DNA of 64,000 nucleotides from Bacteroides bouchesdurhonensis (GCF_900155865.1 NZ_LT707006.1:1755685-1819684); one strand, 5' to 3'. Positions 28,816 to 39,017 are shown, counted from the first letter of the stretch. Translations and numbers: made by a program. The notes: a model not told the origin generated them from the letters alone.

Positions 28816-29436
28816 ATGAGTGCACTTTATGATTTCTTTCTGACTCCGCAACCTAAAGATTCCAATAAAAAAAGATATCATGCCCGTTTGGTGGTACGTG
28901 ATACGATGACCCTCGAAGATATTGCAGGAATTATAGAATCAAGAAGCAGCTTGAGAAAAGGTGATGTCATCGGGTCTTTTATAGAGTTTGCCAATGTTTT
29001 CAAAGATGAACTGTCCAATGGGAACAGTATCCATATTGAAGGTGTCGGTTCATTTCGTATTAAGGCGGAATCTCCGGAGGTTCGTTCGCCAAAAGAAATG
29101 CGTGCGGAGCATATTCGCTGTGCAGGAGTTGTTTTTACTCCGGAGAAAGAGCTCCTTCGGAAGTTGAAAGCAACTACCTTTGAGAAAGTCCGTGAAACAC
29201 GTCGTTCACAAGAATTGAGTGATATTGAGATTGATGGAAAATTGGCGGAATTCTTTAAAGATCATGATTATATCACTACGCGTCAGCTCTGTGCGTTGTG
29301 TGGACTACGAAAGGCTACTGCTCTGCGTCGGCTACAGAAGCGGGTAGAAGAAGGAAGAATGACACATCCCGGATATCTTCGTTCTCCTTTTTATTTCCCT
29401 GTTCCAGGATGGTTTGGAGTGTCACGAAATAGATGA
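28816..29436 (+). CDS. HU-like DNA-binding protein with C-terminal extension
   Basis: A 206-residue protein. The first ~125 residues are the Bacteroidetes long HU/IHF-like domain (TLEDIAGIIESRSSLRKGDV, then IHIEGVGSFRIKAES). The C-terminal part contains a helix-turn-helix-like segment (ITTRQLCALCGLRKATALRRL). It probably binds DNA as a dimer and may act on the divergent promoter region upstream. Confidence 0.85.
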   Translation: MSALYDFFLTPQPKDSNKKRYHARLVVRDTMTLEDIAGIIESRSSLRKGDVIGSFIEFANVFKDELSNGNSIHIEGVGSFRIKAESPEVRSPKEMRAEHIRCAGVVFTPEKELLRKLKATTFEKVRETRRSQELSDIEIDGKLAEFFKDHDYITTRQLCALCGLRKATALRRLQKRVEEGRMTHPGYLRSPFYFPVPGWFGVSRNR

Positions 29437-29546
29437 CGCAATGCAACTGTTTGGATAATAGTGAAATATGAGAAAATATGACGATGAAGGGAAGTGATTT
29501 TTATTTGCTAATTTTATATTTCAATCATTTAAAACTATAAAAAGAT

Positions 29547-30155
29547 ATGAAAACAATTATCTGCTTACTTTTATGTTTATTCACTAGCTGTGCAAATGTT
29601 CAGAAACCTTCATTAGCTGTGCAAAAGAATAATCAGGCAATAGAAATAGCCACGCGCAATTTTACTAATACGGATTCTTTAAATAAGGTAATCAACCTTT
29701 TGGATGAGGCGATCGCTAATGATCCTTCATATAAATTAGCATATGCAAATAAAACTATTTACTTAATGCGTTTAGGTGAGAAGGAAGAAGCATTAGCAAC
29801 GATTATGCGAATGGAGAAATTATGTGTGCAAGACCCTTATTATCTTATGGGGAAAGGAATGCTCTTAGAAGTGAATGATAACAAACAATTGGCATCGGAA
29901 AACTATAAACAGACTGTATCTTTATTCGAAAAACGCTTAAATGAAAAGCCTGTTGAACCTGATTTAATGAATTATTTATTAGTACTTTATCTGAGAGATG
30001 ATAAAATGTATTCTTTGGACGAGGTCGAGCAGAAATATCCTAATGTTTTTAAACCTGAAACAAGGCAATATATAACAGGGATGATGGGCAATTGGGGTAA
30101 ACAGAGCAGAGAGAAATTGATTAATGAGATGATCGGTGGGTGGTCAATGAGATAA
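29547..30155 (+). CDS. TPR-containing lipoprotein
   Basis: A 202-residue lipoprotein (LLLCLFTSCANV, Cys about 14) with at least two TPR-like helical pairs (INLLDEAIANDPSYKLAYAN, then EEALATIMRMEKLC). Periplasm-facing scaffold of unknown partner. An upstream TATATTTC is a one-mismatch -7 box. A strong terminator follows. Confidence 0.75.
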   Translation: MKTIICLLLCLFTSCANVQKPSLAVQKNNQAIEIATRNFTNTDSLNKVINLLDEAIANDPSYKLAYANKTIYLMRLGEKEEALATIMRMEKLCVQDPYYLMGKGMLLEVNDNKQLASENYKQTVSLFEKRLNEKPVEPDLMNYLLVLYLRDDKMYSLDEVEQKYPNVFKPETRQYITGMMGNWGKQSREKLINEMIGGWSMR

Positions 30156-30182
30156 TATAGATTCTTAGAATGTTGATTGGTG

Positions 30183-30223
30183 ACGGAATTGGAAGATTAG
30201 AAGAATAAATCTTCCAATTCCGT
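30183..30223. terminator. Strong hairpin terminator
   Basis: ACGGAATTGGAAGATT and AATCTTCCAATTCCGT form a perfect 16-base stem with a 9-base loop, then TTGTTTT. It ends the TPR lipoprotein transcript and marks the left boundary of the accessory island. Confidence 0.8.
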
Positions 30224-30707
30224 TTGTTTTGCAAAATCATAGAGAGTTGTTTTTCGTAACATGCAGAAGCTATTCCAAGCATTCATGATGGCGTTGTAAT
30301 ATCTTTGCATTGCATTATATTGTTCTTGTAAGTCGGGTTAATTTGTAGACATTGTGTTTTAATTGTATAAAATATAAAAATATTTTAGGTGTTTGTAACC
30401 ATCAAGAATAGTGAAAACCTCACTCTAAGGCATTGTTGTAGGTATATTGTGATTAGCTTTGTCATTAGATATCAGTTTTTCTTTGATTGTGATGTTAAAT
30501 AATTTAAAATTTACCAGTAAATATTTTTTATGTTAAAGGCTGATAGCATAGTGCAAAAGATTGTAAATTTTGAAATTGATTAATTTATAGGGGAATATAT
30601 AACTAAATAATATATAACTGAGCTTCTAAAGAAAGGGTTTTATCCGATTTTAATCAGGATTATAATAAATAAATTATTTTAAATTTTACTTATTGAATCG
30701 TTTGTTC

Positions 30708-30715
30708 TATATTTG
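30708..30715 (+). promoter_or_regulatory. -7 promoter box at island entry
   Basis: TATATTTG, 26 bases before the small frame at 30741 and 280 bases before the first GG-leader gene, implying a long leader or a small-protein gene first. Confidence 0.45.
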
Positions 30716-30740
30716 CGTATTATGGAAATAGTTATAGAAT

Positions 30741-30842
30741 ATGTTATATAGGAGTAATATATTGAGAGTGTGTTTGATTTTTATTAGTTTTCTTAGTTTA
30801 TTTCCGATCTATTTATTTGTTCTTACTAAGAAGAATAGATAG
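30741..30842 (+). CDS. Possible 33-residue membrane peptide
   Basis: MLYRSNILRVC followed by a hydrophobic stretch and the basic tail LTKKNR. One transmembrane segment with positive ends is typical of real small membrane proteins. AGGAG lies inside the frame before a TTG at 30762, which could be the true start. No homologue is recognised. Confidence 0.3.
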   Translation: MLYRSNILRVCLIFISFLSLFPIYLFVLTKKNR

Positions 30843-30994
30843 TAGGTAATTCTGACGAATTAAAATAGAAAAGTATCTTGGAAAACTATATAGAGAAATA
30901 TTTGCAATAATTAAAACAAATTTTAAAAGTCCATTTTTTGATGATAAAAACTTTTATTAATATCAATATTTATGTAAATTAATAATTTTAAATT

Positions 30995-31543
30995 ATGAAA
31001 AGAATTACAAGACTTAATTTAGATCAGTTGGAAAATGAAATGAAACTGATACCTGTTGATGAAACGTCTGCTATTGTTGGTGGTAGATGGATTTTATTAG
31101 GTCCAGATGGCAAAGGTTATTTTGATAATCCAGATGCTTATTTTGGACAAACGGTTATATCAATTGAAAGCTCTTTTGGACGACAAGATATGACGCTTAC
31201 ATCAGATGATATAGATATTGTTCCTTTGGGTAAAGATGAAAATAATCCATATGATGGAGGTTTTGCTATAGTAGGAAATGGAGCTGACAAAAGCCTTTTC
31301 GAATTTTTAGTATATTATACAGATGTTGAGTGGGGTGCTACAGTAAATAGCTCTACAAATGATTGGATTCTTCATACAAGTAATAAAAGTGATGAAGTGG
31401 TTCAATTGAATTATATTCCTGGGTATGATACTATATATCATAGTCATAATTATAGTTCTAATCCGAGTGGAGCAGATATGGAATGGGCATATCGATATAC
31501 TTATCATGCTATTTATTATAATGGAGAATATGTGCCATACTAA
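30995..31543 (+). CDS. GG-leader protein with JAB/JAMM-like C-terminal domain
   Basis: A 182-residue protein starting with a short leader (MKRITRLNLDQLENEMKLIP...IVGG, Gly29-Gly30) of the Bacteroidales double-glycine type, cleaved and exported by peptidase-containing ABC transporters. The mature part ends with YHSHNYSSNPSGADMEWA, close to a JAMM metal site (His149, His151, Ser158, Asp161; Glu112 is a candidate upstream acid). The His-to-Ser spacing is one residue shorter than the classical motif. I read it as a secreted toxin or effector with a JAB peptidase-like domain. The gene for a secreted protein follows 25 bases later. Confidence 0.65.
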   Translation: MKRITRLNLDQLENEMKLIPVDETSAIVGGRWILLGPDGKGYFDNPDAYFGQTVISIESSFGRQDMTLTSDDIDIVPLGKDENNPYDGGFAIVGNGADKSLFEFLVYYTDVEWGATVNSSTNDWILHTSNKSDEVVQLNYIPGYDTIYHSHNYSSNPSGADMEWAYRYTYHAIYYNGEYVPY

Positions 31544-31568
31544 CGATATATTAAGGAGTATTGAAAGA

Positions 31569-32525
31569 ATGAAAAAAAAAAATTTATTTTTTTTACTTTT
31601 GATTAAGGGCATTGGATTTGTTTATAGTCAGTCGTTAAATCAACAACGAACACTTACCCCTTCTGAAATGATTGACCTATTTAAGACGAAATCAGAAGTT
31701 ATAAATTTCACCCCTGACCTTGAAGGGTTCAATGTAGTATTTGAATCAGAGACAAGATATCCCCATGTTTTGTCTTCGTCTTACCCATTACTTCCTATGG
31801 CAGAATTTGATAGATGTTATGGAGAATGGGTTAATGATGGAGATTCATTGTATCTGAGGAGAATTAGAGGTTACAATGCTTTGGAATATGAAAAAGCTTT
31901 AATTCAGAAATATGGTAAAGGAGTAACAGGAATGAAAGGAATACCTGCTACATGGTTCACTGGAGAAATAATAGATTATCAATCTCCTGTAGTTTTTTTA
32001 GGAGATACACTTACTGCCTGGAGAACGCGAATAGAGGTAAATAAAGGAAAAATATTATCCCGTAAGAGGATTAGCTATCAGAAAGGACCTGGAACTCTTA
32101 TACGTTTGGGAAACGAACAAGTGCTTGCAGAGCAAACTGGTCCCATAAAACGTGCTATTTATAGTATGGATGGTATCTGGTCGGATATTTATTATTATAG
32201 TGCTGTTGGATTCACCAGATTTATGAATGTGGAATATACAGTTAATGTTCCTGCACATATTTCTCAGAAAGAGGAATTCTCAATTCTGCTTGCTAATGAT
32301 ACAGAGGGTAAGCCGCTTCTATATCTATTGTCTCCGTCAAATCCTAATAAAAATATCTGTCTTCTTTTCGATCTACTGAAAGAGGCTTCCGAAAATCTGC
32401 CTTTGTGGAGTATAGATCCATTAGAGACTATTCATGGAACTCTTATCCCAGGTGCTTTTTTTCGAGTTTCATATGTAAATCAGAGGTGGGAGTTTACAAA
32501 TTATCTGAATATACCTTATGATTAA
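31569..32525 (+). CDS. Secreted protein, candidate immunity partner
   Basis: A 318-residue protein with a signal peptide (MKKKNLFFLLLIKGIGFVYSQ). No family is recognised. It lies directly downstream of the JAB-like GG-leader gene in the position an immunity gene usually takes. The start is set by the signal peptide. A periplasmic location would fit protection against an exported toxin. Confidence 0.6.
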   Translation: MKKKNLFFLLLIKGIGFVYSQSLNQQRTLTPSEMIDLFKTKSEVINFTPDLEGFNVVFESETRYPHVLSSSYPLLPMAEFDRCYGEWVNDGDSLYLRRIRGYNALEYEKALIQKYGKGVTGMKGIPATWFTGEIIDYQSPVVFLGDTLTAWRTRIEVNKGKILSRKRISYQKGPGTLIRLGNEQVLAEQTGPIKRAIYSMDGIWSDIYYYSAVGFTRFMNVEYTVNVPAHISQKEEFSILLANDTEGKPLLYLLSPSNPNKNICLLFDLLKEASENLPLWSIDPLETIHGTLIPGAFFRVSYVNQRWEFTNYLNIPYD

Positions 32526-32618
32526 TATGGCATCTAGTTATCATTGCAAATTCATGATGTAGAAAAAATGTTTGAAAAGAGATATTTCACAGAATGGATG
32601 ATCGGGAAAAATCAGTAG

Positions 32619-32747
32619 ATGATTGTTTCTAGTGGTGGAGATCACGTTGTTCGTGCGCAAGATTATGATGAAAGAGGCAACGAAATATTGGATGTCAAAT
32701 ATTGGGATAATAGACAAATCATGATTGATTATATTACCCGGTTTTAA
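32619..32747 (+). pseudogene. C-terminal remnant of a hydrolase-like toxin domain
   Basis: A 42-codon tail (SGGDHVVRAQDYDERGNEILDVKYW...) that looks like the His-containing end of a papain/amidase-like domain, similar in layout to the His-strand region of the 43679 protein. It has no N-terminal part and ends exactly where a different GG-leader gene begins out of frame, marking a recombination junction. Confidence 0.45.
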
Positions 32748-33496
32748 ACAAAGAAGAGATGAGACATTATGTGGGTGCTAATTTTATCCCCTACGATGAA
32801 AATGAATGGCTTCTTCCCAATCCGCATGTAGCAGATATAGAAATGGTTATGGATAACAGTTCTGCCATTACTAATAACGAAGAAACCGAGGAAATAACAA
32901 ATGATCTATGGGCACCGGATATGGACATGGGGCTTTTCTCTACAGGGGGATATGGATATAACAACAGCTATGGTGAATATGGCTGGGATATGGACGGAGG
33001 AGAACTGGATGAAGTAGTCATTTATGGGAACTACTATGGGAATGATCATTATACAGAAGAAGAATATTGGGATATGGTTTATAATGGTACATGGGAGGGA
33101 GGATATGTAGATGGATGGGAATATACATTTCCTGATATTTATATATTCCCAGGTGATGGAGACTATTATACATTTCCGGACTATATAAGAAGCGAATCAA
33201 TGGATAATCTTGAGTACTTAATGGAGAGTGCTTTAGATAAAATAATTGATACAATTAAATATACAGGAGCACTTTCTGATTATTGGGATTATATGGAGAA
33301 TGCAATGGATCGTATGCATAGAGATATACAAGCAACATTATTACAAATGGGATATGATAGTTCTGCTTTATTTTATATTGATAATGAAGTGATTAAAAGT
33401 GGAAATTCATATCGAATAAAGTTCAATGTATATGATGCTAAGAAAGGAAATTGGATATTATCAAGGGAGATTACTGTATTCGGAAATATCTATTAA
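32735..33496 (+). pseudogene. GG-leader protein with truncated leader
   Basis: From 32735 the frame reads YPVLNKEEMRHYVGAN, the second half of the leader seen at 51008 (YPVLTQDEMRRYVGG), but the first half is missing and the frame is closed upstream by a TGA at 32726. The rest, readable from ATG 32759 (245 codons), has a Tyr/Gly/Asp-rich linker with GGELDEVVIYG, almost the same as GGELGEVVIYG at 51008, and an unrecognised C-terminal domain. GG has become GA. Probably a non-exported orphan. Confidence 0.6.
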
Positions 33497-33555
33497 ATAA
33501 ATTTTCAATAGTATAAATATCATATTCATTAATCAATTTGTTTATTAATAAAATC

Positions 33556-35332
33556 ATGAAGGTAGCCATTTCTATTCTGCTTCTTTTAAGTAGCTTGTAT
33601 ACTTGTTTTGCTCAGCAACAAAATATAACAAAACAAGTTTCTGACATTTTTAGTTTTACTCCGGAAGGAGAATGGAAAAAGGGAAAACATGCTGCTTTTT
33701 TTATGATGATTGACAGTACACAAACCTATAAGAATAAACACCCAGTTCAATGTAAACAATGTTGTATAGGGGGAGTGTACTTTATGCTGCAAGGAACAAT
33801 ATACAACCGGTTACCTCTTCCTGTGATTAATGAAGACAGCATAGAAGTATCATTAACCTGTAAAAGTCAGGAATTGAAACGCGGTTTTCTAGCAATAAAC
33901 GGTATCGATGAAAAAGAAGAGGTACTCTATTCGGATACTTTATTTTTCAACAATTGTAAAGAATGGAAAACATTCCGGAAAAACGTATCATTATGCGGAG
34001 TAGTTCTACTGGGACTTACTATCGGAATCAGAGGAAATGACACCATTTTTACAGCAAAGAAGAATGAACGTCGTAAAAAAAAGTATACAGAATCTGTGGC
34101 TGGATAGAATAGAAATGAAAGTAAACGGCAAAAATATAACAGACTACACTACATATCCCTTCTTCGCAGAACCTCCTTTACATAAAGAAGATATTATGAT
34201 GTGGAGCGATTCATTGCCGCATTCACTAAGAGATAAGGATATAGTGGCTTTTGGAGAAACAGTTCATGGAAGTGAAAACATTAATTGCACAATAATCCGG
34301 TTGTTTATGAACGAAATAAAATATGGAGGGCGCAAACTGATTCTACTCGAATTGCCCTTATCCAAAATGTTATACGTTAATCGGTTTGTACAAGGAGACA
34401 GTGCTTTTCAGATTGATAAAATCAGTTCTATAATTGAGTTTTCTTTATTTTCTGACGCTTGGATAGACTTCTTCCGTTGGCTCAAAGAATATAATTCAAC
34501 GACAAAAGAAAAAGTATGGATATTGGGAACAGATTTCGATGTTAGTGCATATTTGGAAACAGAATTGGACTTATGTGAATATCTTCTTACAATTAACCGC
34601 TCCTTACAAAATTCACAACTTAGGAAATTTGCTCAATTGATATTAAAATCAAAAGAAATCCATCAGGAATCTATAGCATTCTTTCAATCACAAAACTATT
34701 TTGAGAAAGAGCTCGGAAAGCAGGAGGCACAGCTCATACAGACATGTTTACAGTTGATTGAAAAAGTGAAATACGAACAGCTTTCACGCGATAGTCTTAT
34801 GTTTGAACAAATACAAGTCATGATGGAATTGTTCTCATCCCATCGTCCTGTAAAATCAATGATCTATAGTCATTTAATGCATGTAAAATACACCTCTAAC
34901 AATGCCGATCAGTCTATTATTTCCAGTCCATTTGGTGCTTTGTGCAAACAACATTACAGTGACCGTTTTTTTACTGTCGGTATTTTTACAGATAGGGGAA
35001 AAACCTTGAACTATCATTATTTAAAAAAAATGGAGTATTGCCTTTTGAATCAGTCAAAGCCTGGTTCTTTAGAGTATTGGTTGAATCAAGTTCCTTTAGA
35101 TAGTTTCTATGTTCCCCACTCACTCCTGCCCACAAAATTATTATTCAGTCGTTCTGTAGGAATAGCTCCTAATGAAATGACAGAGTGGATAAATCCTTCA
35201 TATCAAATGGACGGAATATTATTTATCAAAGAAAGCATTCCTCTGCAAAAAAAATCATTAAATGTAAGCAAAGATAACAACACTTTTATATCTCGATATA
35301 AGAAATGTTGGGATGAGTTAAAAAATGAATAA
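33556..35332 (+). pseudogene. Erythromycin-esterase-like gene split by a poly-A frameshift
   Basis: The N-terminal frame (33556-34107; signal ILLLLSSLYTCFAQ) and the C-terminal frame (to 35332; FGETVHGSENI, LLELPLSKML, YSHLMHVKY) match the two halves of the intact 597-residue paralogue at 25242. They meet at a run of eight A (34075-34082). Reading seven A joins them as RRKKSIQNLWLD. It may be a broken gene, a phase-variable one, or a sequencing error. Confidence 0.75.
34075..34082 (+). repeat. A8 homopolymer at a frameshift
   Basis: Eight consecutive A residues exactly where the esterase-like reading frame breaks. Loss of one A restores a full-length protein. Confidence 0.7.
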
Positions 35333-35339
35333 TATAATG

Positions 35340-36056
35340 ATGAAATATCTAATACCTAAAATTCTTCATCAAATCTGGTCAGATAAAGAGAAGCCTTTAC
35401 CAGCAGAGTTTGCAAAAATGGCAGAAACATGGAAATATGATTATCCTGAGTGGAAATACATCTATTGGAATGAGCAACGGATGAATGATTTCATTTTGGA
35501 ATATTTTCCTTAATATTGGAATATTTACAATGGTTTCCCGCTAAACATACAAAGATGGGATGCTATCAGGTATTTAATTCTCTATCAAATGGGAGGAATG
35601 TATGTTGATTTTGATTTTGAATCGCTACATCCTATGGATGAGTTACTTTGCGATAAGATATGCTGTATTTCTAGAGAACCGGTCTCCCACAGTAAAATTT
35701 TCAAAAATAGTTTTATCATCAATAATTCATTGATGGCAGCGATTCCCAAACATGTATACATGGAAAAAATTATTCATCACGTTTTTTCGAAAGAGAACCT
35801 ACGATACGCTCACTCGATTGCCCATCTCAAAGATAGTGTGTTTAACATAACAGGACAGTGGGTGTTAGGAAGAATATACAATAGTTTACCGGAGGAAGAA
35901 CGAAAAACAGTTTATTTGATACCACCTACGTATATTAATCCTTTCGATCTTTCCCTTGCCACTATTGCCAAGAAGGGCTGTTGGGACAGATGTCTCGAAC
36001 AAAGTATAAGAGAGGCCTATGCCATACATTATTATTTTGGGACTTGGGCAAAATAA
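35340..36056 (+). pseudogene. GT32-type glycosyltransferase with an internal stop
   Basis: Homologous along its length to the intact gene at 47493 (IPKILHQIWSDKEKPLP; DXD-type YVDFDFESLHPMD). A TAA at 35511-35513 replaces the GAA that encodes Glu in the intact copy (FPEYW), with frame kept on both sides. An upstream in-frame ATG at 35325 overlaps the esterase-like gene; 35340 matches the paralogue's start. The protein is expected to be inactive unless suppressed. Confidence 0.8.
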
Positions 36057-36076
36057 AAAATATATGGATATAAATA

Positions 36077-37407
36077 CAATAGTTCGTTAAACATTTAATT
36101 AACATTTACGCAGCAATTGCTGCAAATTTCACTCCCTCTTCCCATAGTCTTCGATTTATTTCCTCGTTAGGATTAATCCCTAACACGGAAATAAATCGTT
36201 GCATAAGAAAAAGATTGTGGCACAGCACCTTTACAGATGCCATTGATAGAACAGTTCCCTTCTCCAAGGCTTTCACTTTTGCCAGATTTACACTGGTCAA
36301 TGAAGCGTTAAAGTGGAAATGCAGTTTGTCCAAGTCGCGACTTTGGCAGTCGGTCAGCCCTGTGAATTGCTTGCTATCCCGGTAGCAAAATTCAATTTGA
36401 AAACGAGTCCTGTAATAATCCAGTATATCCATCGCTTTCATCTGCGTGTCCGTAGAGAAATATAACTTACGCACCTTCTTGTCATCACTTTCCCAAATAC
36501 ACAATCGAATATTTCTCCCTAAGGAACGGGAGTGGACGATTGCTGAAAGTATTCGTCCCTCTCCCTTTTCCAACTGAATAATTTCAAAACGTTCCTCTTC
36601 CAAGTGTTTCATATCAATTTTACCATCATACAATTTAGGTCGGCCCTTTTTACCCGTAGGTTGTTCCATCGTCAGATACCGGAAATAAGCGTCATCCCGA
36701 AAACGACTGATGACATGGAATCCTATATCCAGGGCACCATCCACAAAAGTGGATTTAGAGAAATAAGCATCGGCAACTACATACTTGGTCAGCTGCTGAA
36801 GAGTTCCCTTACGGGTACGAAGTACATGCAAATACCAATCTATCAATGTCCATTTAGCTTGTTCCAAGGTTTTCACAGGCGGCGTTTGAACGGCCTCCAA
36901 ATGGAAGCAGGTATGAAGATCCATATCAATAATACCTATACCGGAGATTTCAAGACCATGCTTAGCCATTTTTGCACAACCGGACCAAAAACGGCCCAGA
37001 TAGGGAGTGCATTTCCCTGACTTGCTGATATAACTCGGATCGAAAGCGATAGCAACACGGCTACTTATCTGAGATTCAGCCAAAGTCGCATTGAAGCAGA
37101 GCCAGTCAAACTTGCGACCAAACTGCTGACGATAGCGTTGTTCGCAAAAGCGACCATAACGACCCAGTTGAAGGAAATTAATCCTACCGGGGATAATCAG
37201 ATATAAAAGTAGTACTTCAAGCATAAATTTCTCACGCCATTTGTTTATCTTTGCAGCTGACTGACTCAGCAAATTATTTATTATCTCAAGATATTGGTCA
37301 AGTTCGTTCAGATTCATTTTTTTCAGGATGTAGGAACCCTTAATATAATGAATTGGTAGGACTTGACCTACTTTTTAGTTGTTAATTCAAAACTTAACGA
37401 ACTATTG
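36077..37407 (-). mobile_element. IS4-type insertion sequence
   Basis: Terminal inverted repeats CAATAGTTCGTTAA (36077-36090) and TTAACGAACTATTG (37394-37407) bracket one transposase gene on the minus strand. The element is flanked by direct repeats TAAATA (36071-36076 and 37408-37413), a six-base target duplication. It is complete and appears recent, since excising it restores the LanC-like frame exactly. Confidence 0.85.
36106..37317 (-). CDS. IS4-family DDE transposase
   Basis: A 403-residue transposase. Candidate catalytic acids are in AFDPSY, VVADAYFSKSTF and QIEFCYRDSKQF, which match the layout of IS4-like enzymes of Bacteroides in which the third acid sits in a Y..R..-type segment. 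Full length within one IS. It is the only intact transposase in the window. Confidence 0.85.
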   Translation of the reverse strand: MNLNELDQYLEIINNLLSQSAAKINKWREKFMLEVLLLYLIIPGRINFLQLGRYGRFCEQRYRQQFGRKFDWLCFNATLAESQISSRVAIAFDPSYISKSGKCTPYLGRFWSGCAKMAKHGLEISGIGIIDMDLHTCFHLEAVQTPPVKTLEQAKWTLIDWYLHVLRTRKGTLQQLTKYVVADAYFSKSTFVDGALDIGFHVISRFRDDAYFRYLTMEQPTGKKGRPKLYDGKIDMKHLEEERFEIIQLEKGEGRILSAIVHSRSLGRNIRLCIWESDDKKVRKLYFSTDTQMKAMDILDYYRTRFQIEFCYRDSKQFTGLTDCQSRDLDKLHFHFNASLTSVNLAKVKALEKGTVLSMASVKVLCHNLFLMQRFISVLGINPNEEINRRLWEEGVKFAAIAA

Positions 37408-38313
37408 TAAATAAACAGCTACAGTTAATAGCGAATAGAATGGATATTTATCTGAAAAAAACAGAGAATATCGGACTGATGGAAGGGAAAATGGGAGTAG
37501 CATTGTTCTACTATGAGTATGCGAGATATACTGGTAACACAGTATATAATGAACAGGCTGATAATTTACTGGATGAAGTATTTGACCAAATTGGGAAAAT
37601 CCAGATAAATGATATTGAACAAGGGCTTTCTGGAATAGGCTGGGGAATTAATTATCTTAGTGTTCAAGGCTTCGTAGAAATAGCTAATGATGCTTTAATC
37701 GATATAGAATCCAAGATTTTTTCTGGGAGTTCGGTGGGTTTTGGTTCTGATTTCTCCATGCTTTCACCAGCGGTTTACCTGTTATCTAAACCACAAAATA
37801 AAAGGATACTGACTATTTACAACAATCAAGTGAAGGATTTGTTAAATACATGTCGGTATTATTGCCTGAATATTTATGATTATAAACGGAAACCTTTGGA
37901 TTTGCTAAATTCTATGTTGTATTTTCTCCTTAATTTAAAAGAGGAGAAAATTTATATGGTAGAAACCGAAAAATTAATTTGGAAAATCTTAATTGAGCTG
38001 TTGGATTGTGTGAAATTTGAGGATGAAGAACATGGAGATATTGTGATTCTTTTAAATTTATTGAATAAAATAGGTTCATCTCCTTTAAAGGAAAAAGTGG
38101 TAGAGATGGTGGGATTTTCGTTTAATAAAAATCGGAAATGGTCGATAGAAAGTTATAAAAAAGTGCTATGGCAACAAATCCTTTTTTCACAGGGAGGTTG
38201 TCATGTGGTTGTCGATATAGACATTAATGGATTATTATATCAAATTACAGATATGCCTGAAAAACGACAGGAAATAAGTATTCCTTTAGGATTGTATTTA
38301 ATGAATAAAGGAA

Positions 38314-38562
38314 ATGAAACACTATGATTACCTAATTGTCGATGCAGGAGTGTTCGGGGTAATAGTTGCCTATCGATTGGTAGTCAAAGGAATATCCTGT
38401 ATTATTATTGACAAACGTAATTATGTTAGCGGCAATGTGTATACGGAAAAGATAAATGATATTATTGTACACAAATACGGTGCACATATATTTCATACTA
38501 ATATTAAAAAGGCATGGGAATATATGAACTCGTTTGCTCATGCCATACTTTACATGGAGTAA
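38314..38562 (+). pseudogene. Truncated UDP-galactopyranose mutase
   Basis: Encodes only about 75 residues of a Glf-type FAD protein (IDKRNYVSGNVYTEK, HKYGAHIFHTN) and stops after NSFA with a foreign tail. The FAD motif is degraded (VDAGVFG, against VGSGLYG in the intact copy at 49140). Truncation occurs next to an IS5-type remnant. Confidence 0.8.
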
Positions 38563-38639
38563 TAACTGGGTTAACCTGACCGTTTTCTTCTAATTTCCAT
38601 TTAAAGATTAGAAAAATAATTTATACCACAAACCTAATT

Positions 38640-39017
38640 GAGAACCTGAACGGGAAGGTCAGAAAGTACATCTATCGTTCATCTACCAATATGATTTTAT
38701 TCCCGAACAAAGTTTATTTAATTATCTCATTAACAGATGAATTGTCTTGCAGCTATAACTGTTGGCTGTGTAACTATTACTGCAACAAGAAAGCTATTCC
38801 TATCCATAACAATATGACGTTTGATGCCTTTTATTTTTTTATTGTCGTCAACTCCATTCAGAGACTGGGTATTACCTCATTTAATGCTTTGGCTATCTAT
38901 TTTACCAACACTGGGCTCCAGTTTTGATTACAAATCATATTTTCGCTTTCTTATTTGCAGGTTCAACATTTTTGTTATATATTGCCACTCGGTTTCCATT
39001 GAATCTGTTTGATACAT
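38640..39017 (-). pseudogene. Decayed IS5-family transposase
   Basis: Reading the minus strand from ATG 39017 gives MYQTDSMETEWQYITKMLNL, the typical N-terminus of IS5-type transposases, then after an internal deletion PSVGKIDSQSIK (first DDE acid) and NGVDDNKKIKGIKRHIVMD, with stop codons between. Gene is short of most of its middle and end. It probably caused the Glf truncation to its left. Confidence 0.7.

Larger units (their letters stand above)
30224..30994. other. Long AT-rich leader region before first island gene
   Basis: 770 bases with no large gene. It contains a perfect TATATTTG box at 30708-30715 and a 33-codon hydrophobic frame at 30741-30842. Otherwise it is very AT-rich without obvious repeats. 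Confidence 0.5.
36064..38327 (+). pseudogene. LanC-like gene interrupted by an IS element
   Basis: Codons 1-4 (ATG GAT ATA AAT) lie at 36064-36075 and the rest resumes at 37414, giving MDINKQLQLIANRMDIYLKK..., which aligns with MNKQLFKIADIVTAHLQDMK of the intact copy at 48221. The insertion lies between. A shortened frame from ATG 37440 (295 residues) could still be translated. It has LanC-like GLSGIGWGINYL but no zinc-ligand Cys/His motifs. It overlaps the truncated Glf gene by 14 bases. Confidence 0.75.

Noticed and set aside
38691..39012. Two small plus-strand hydrophobic frames
   Set aside because: They are antisense to a recognisable IS5-type transposase remnant.
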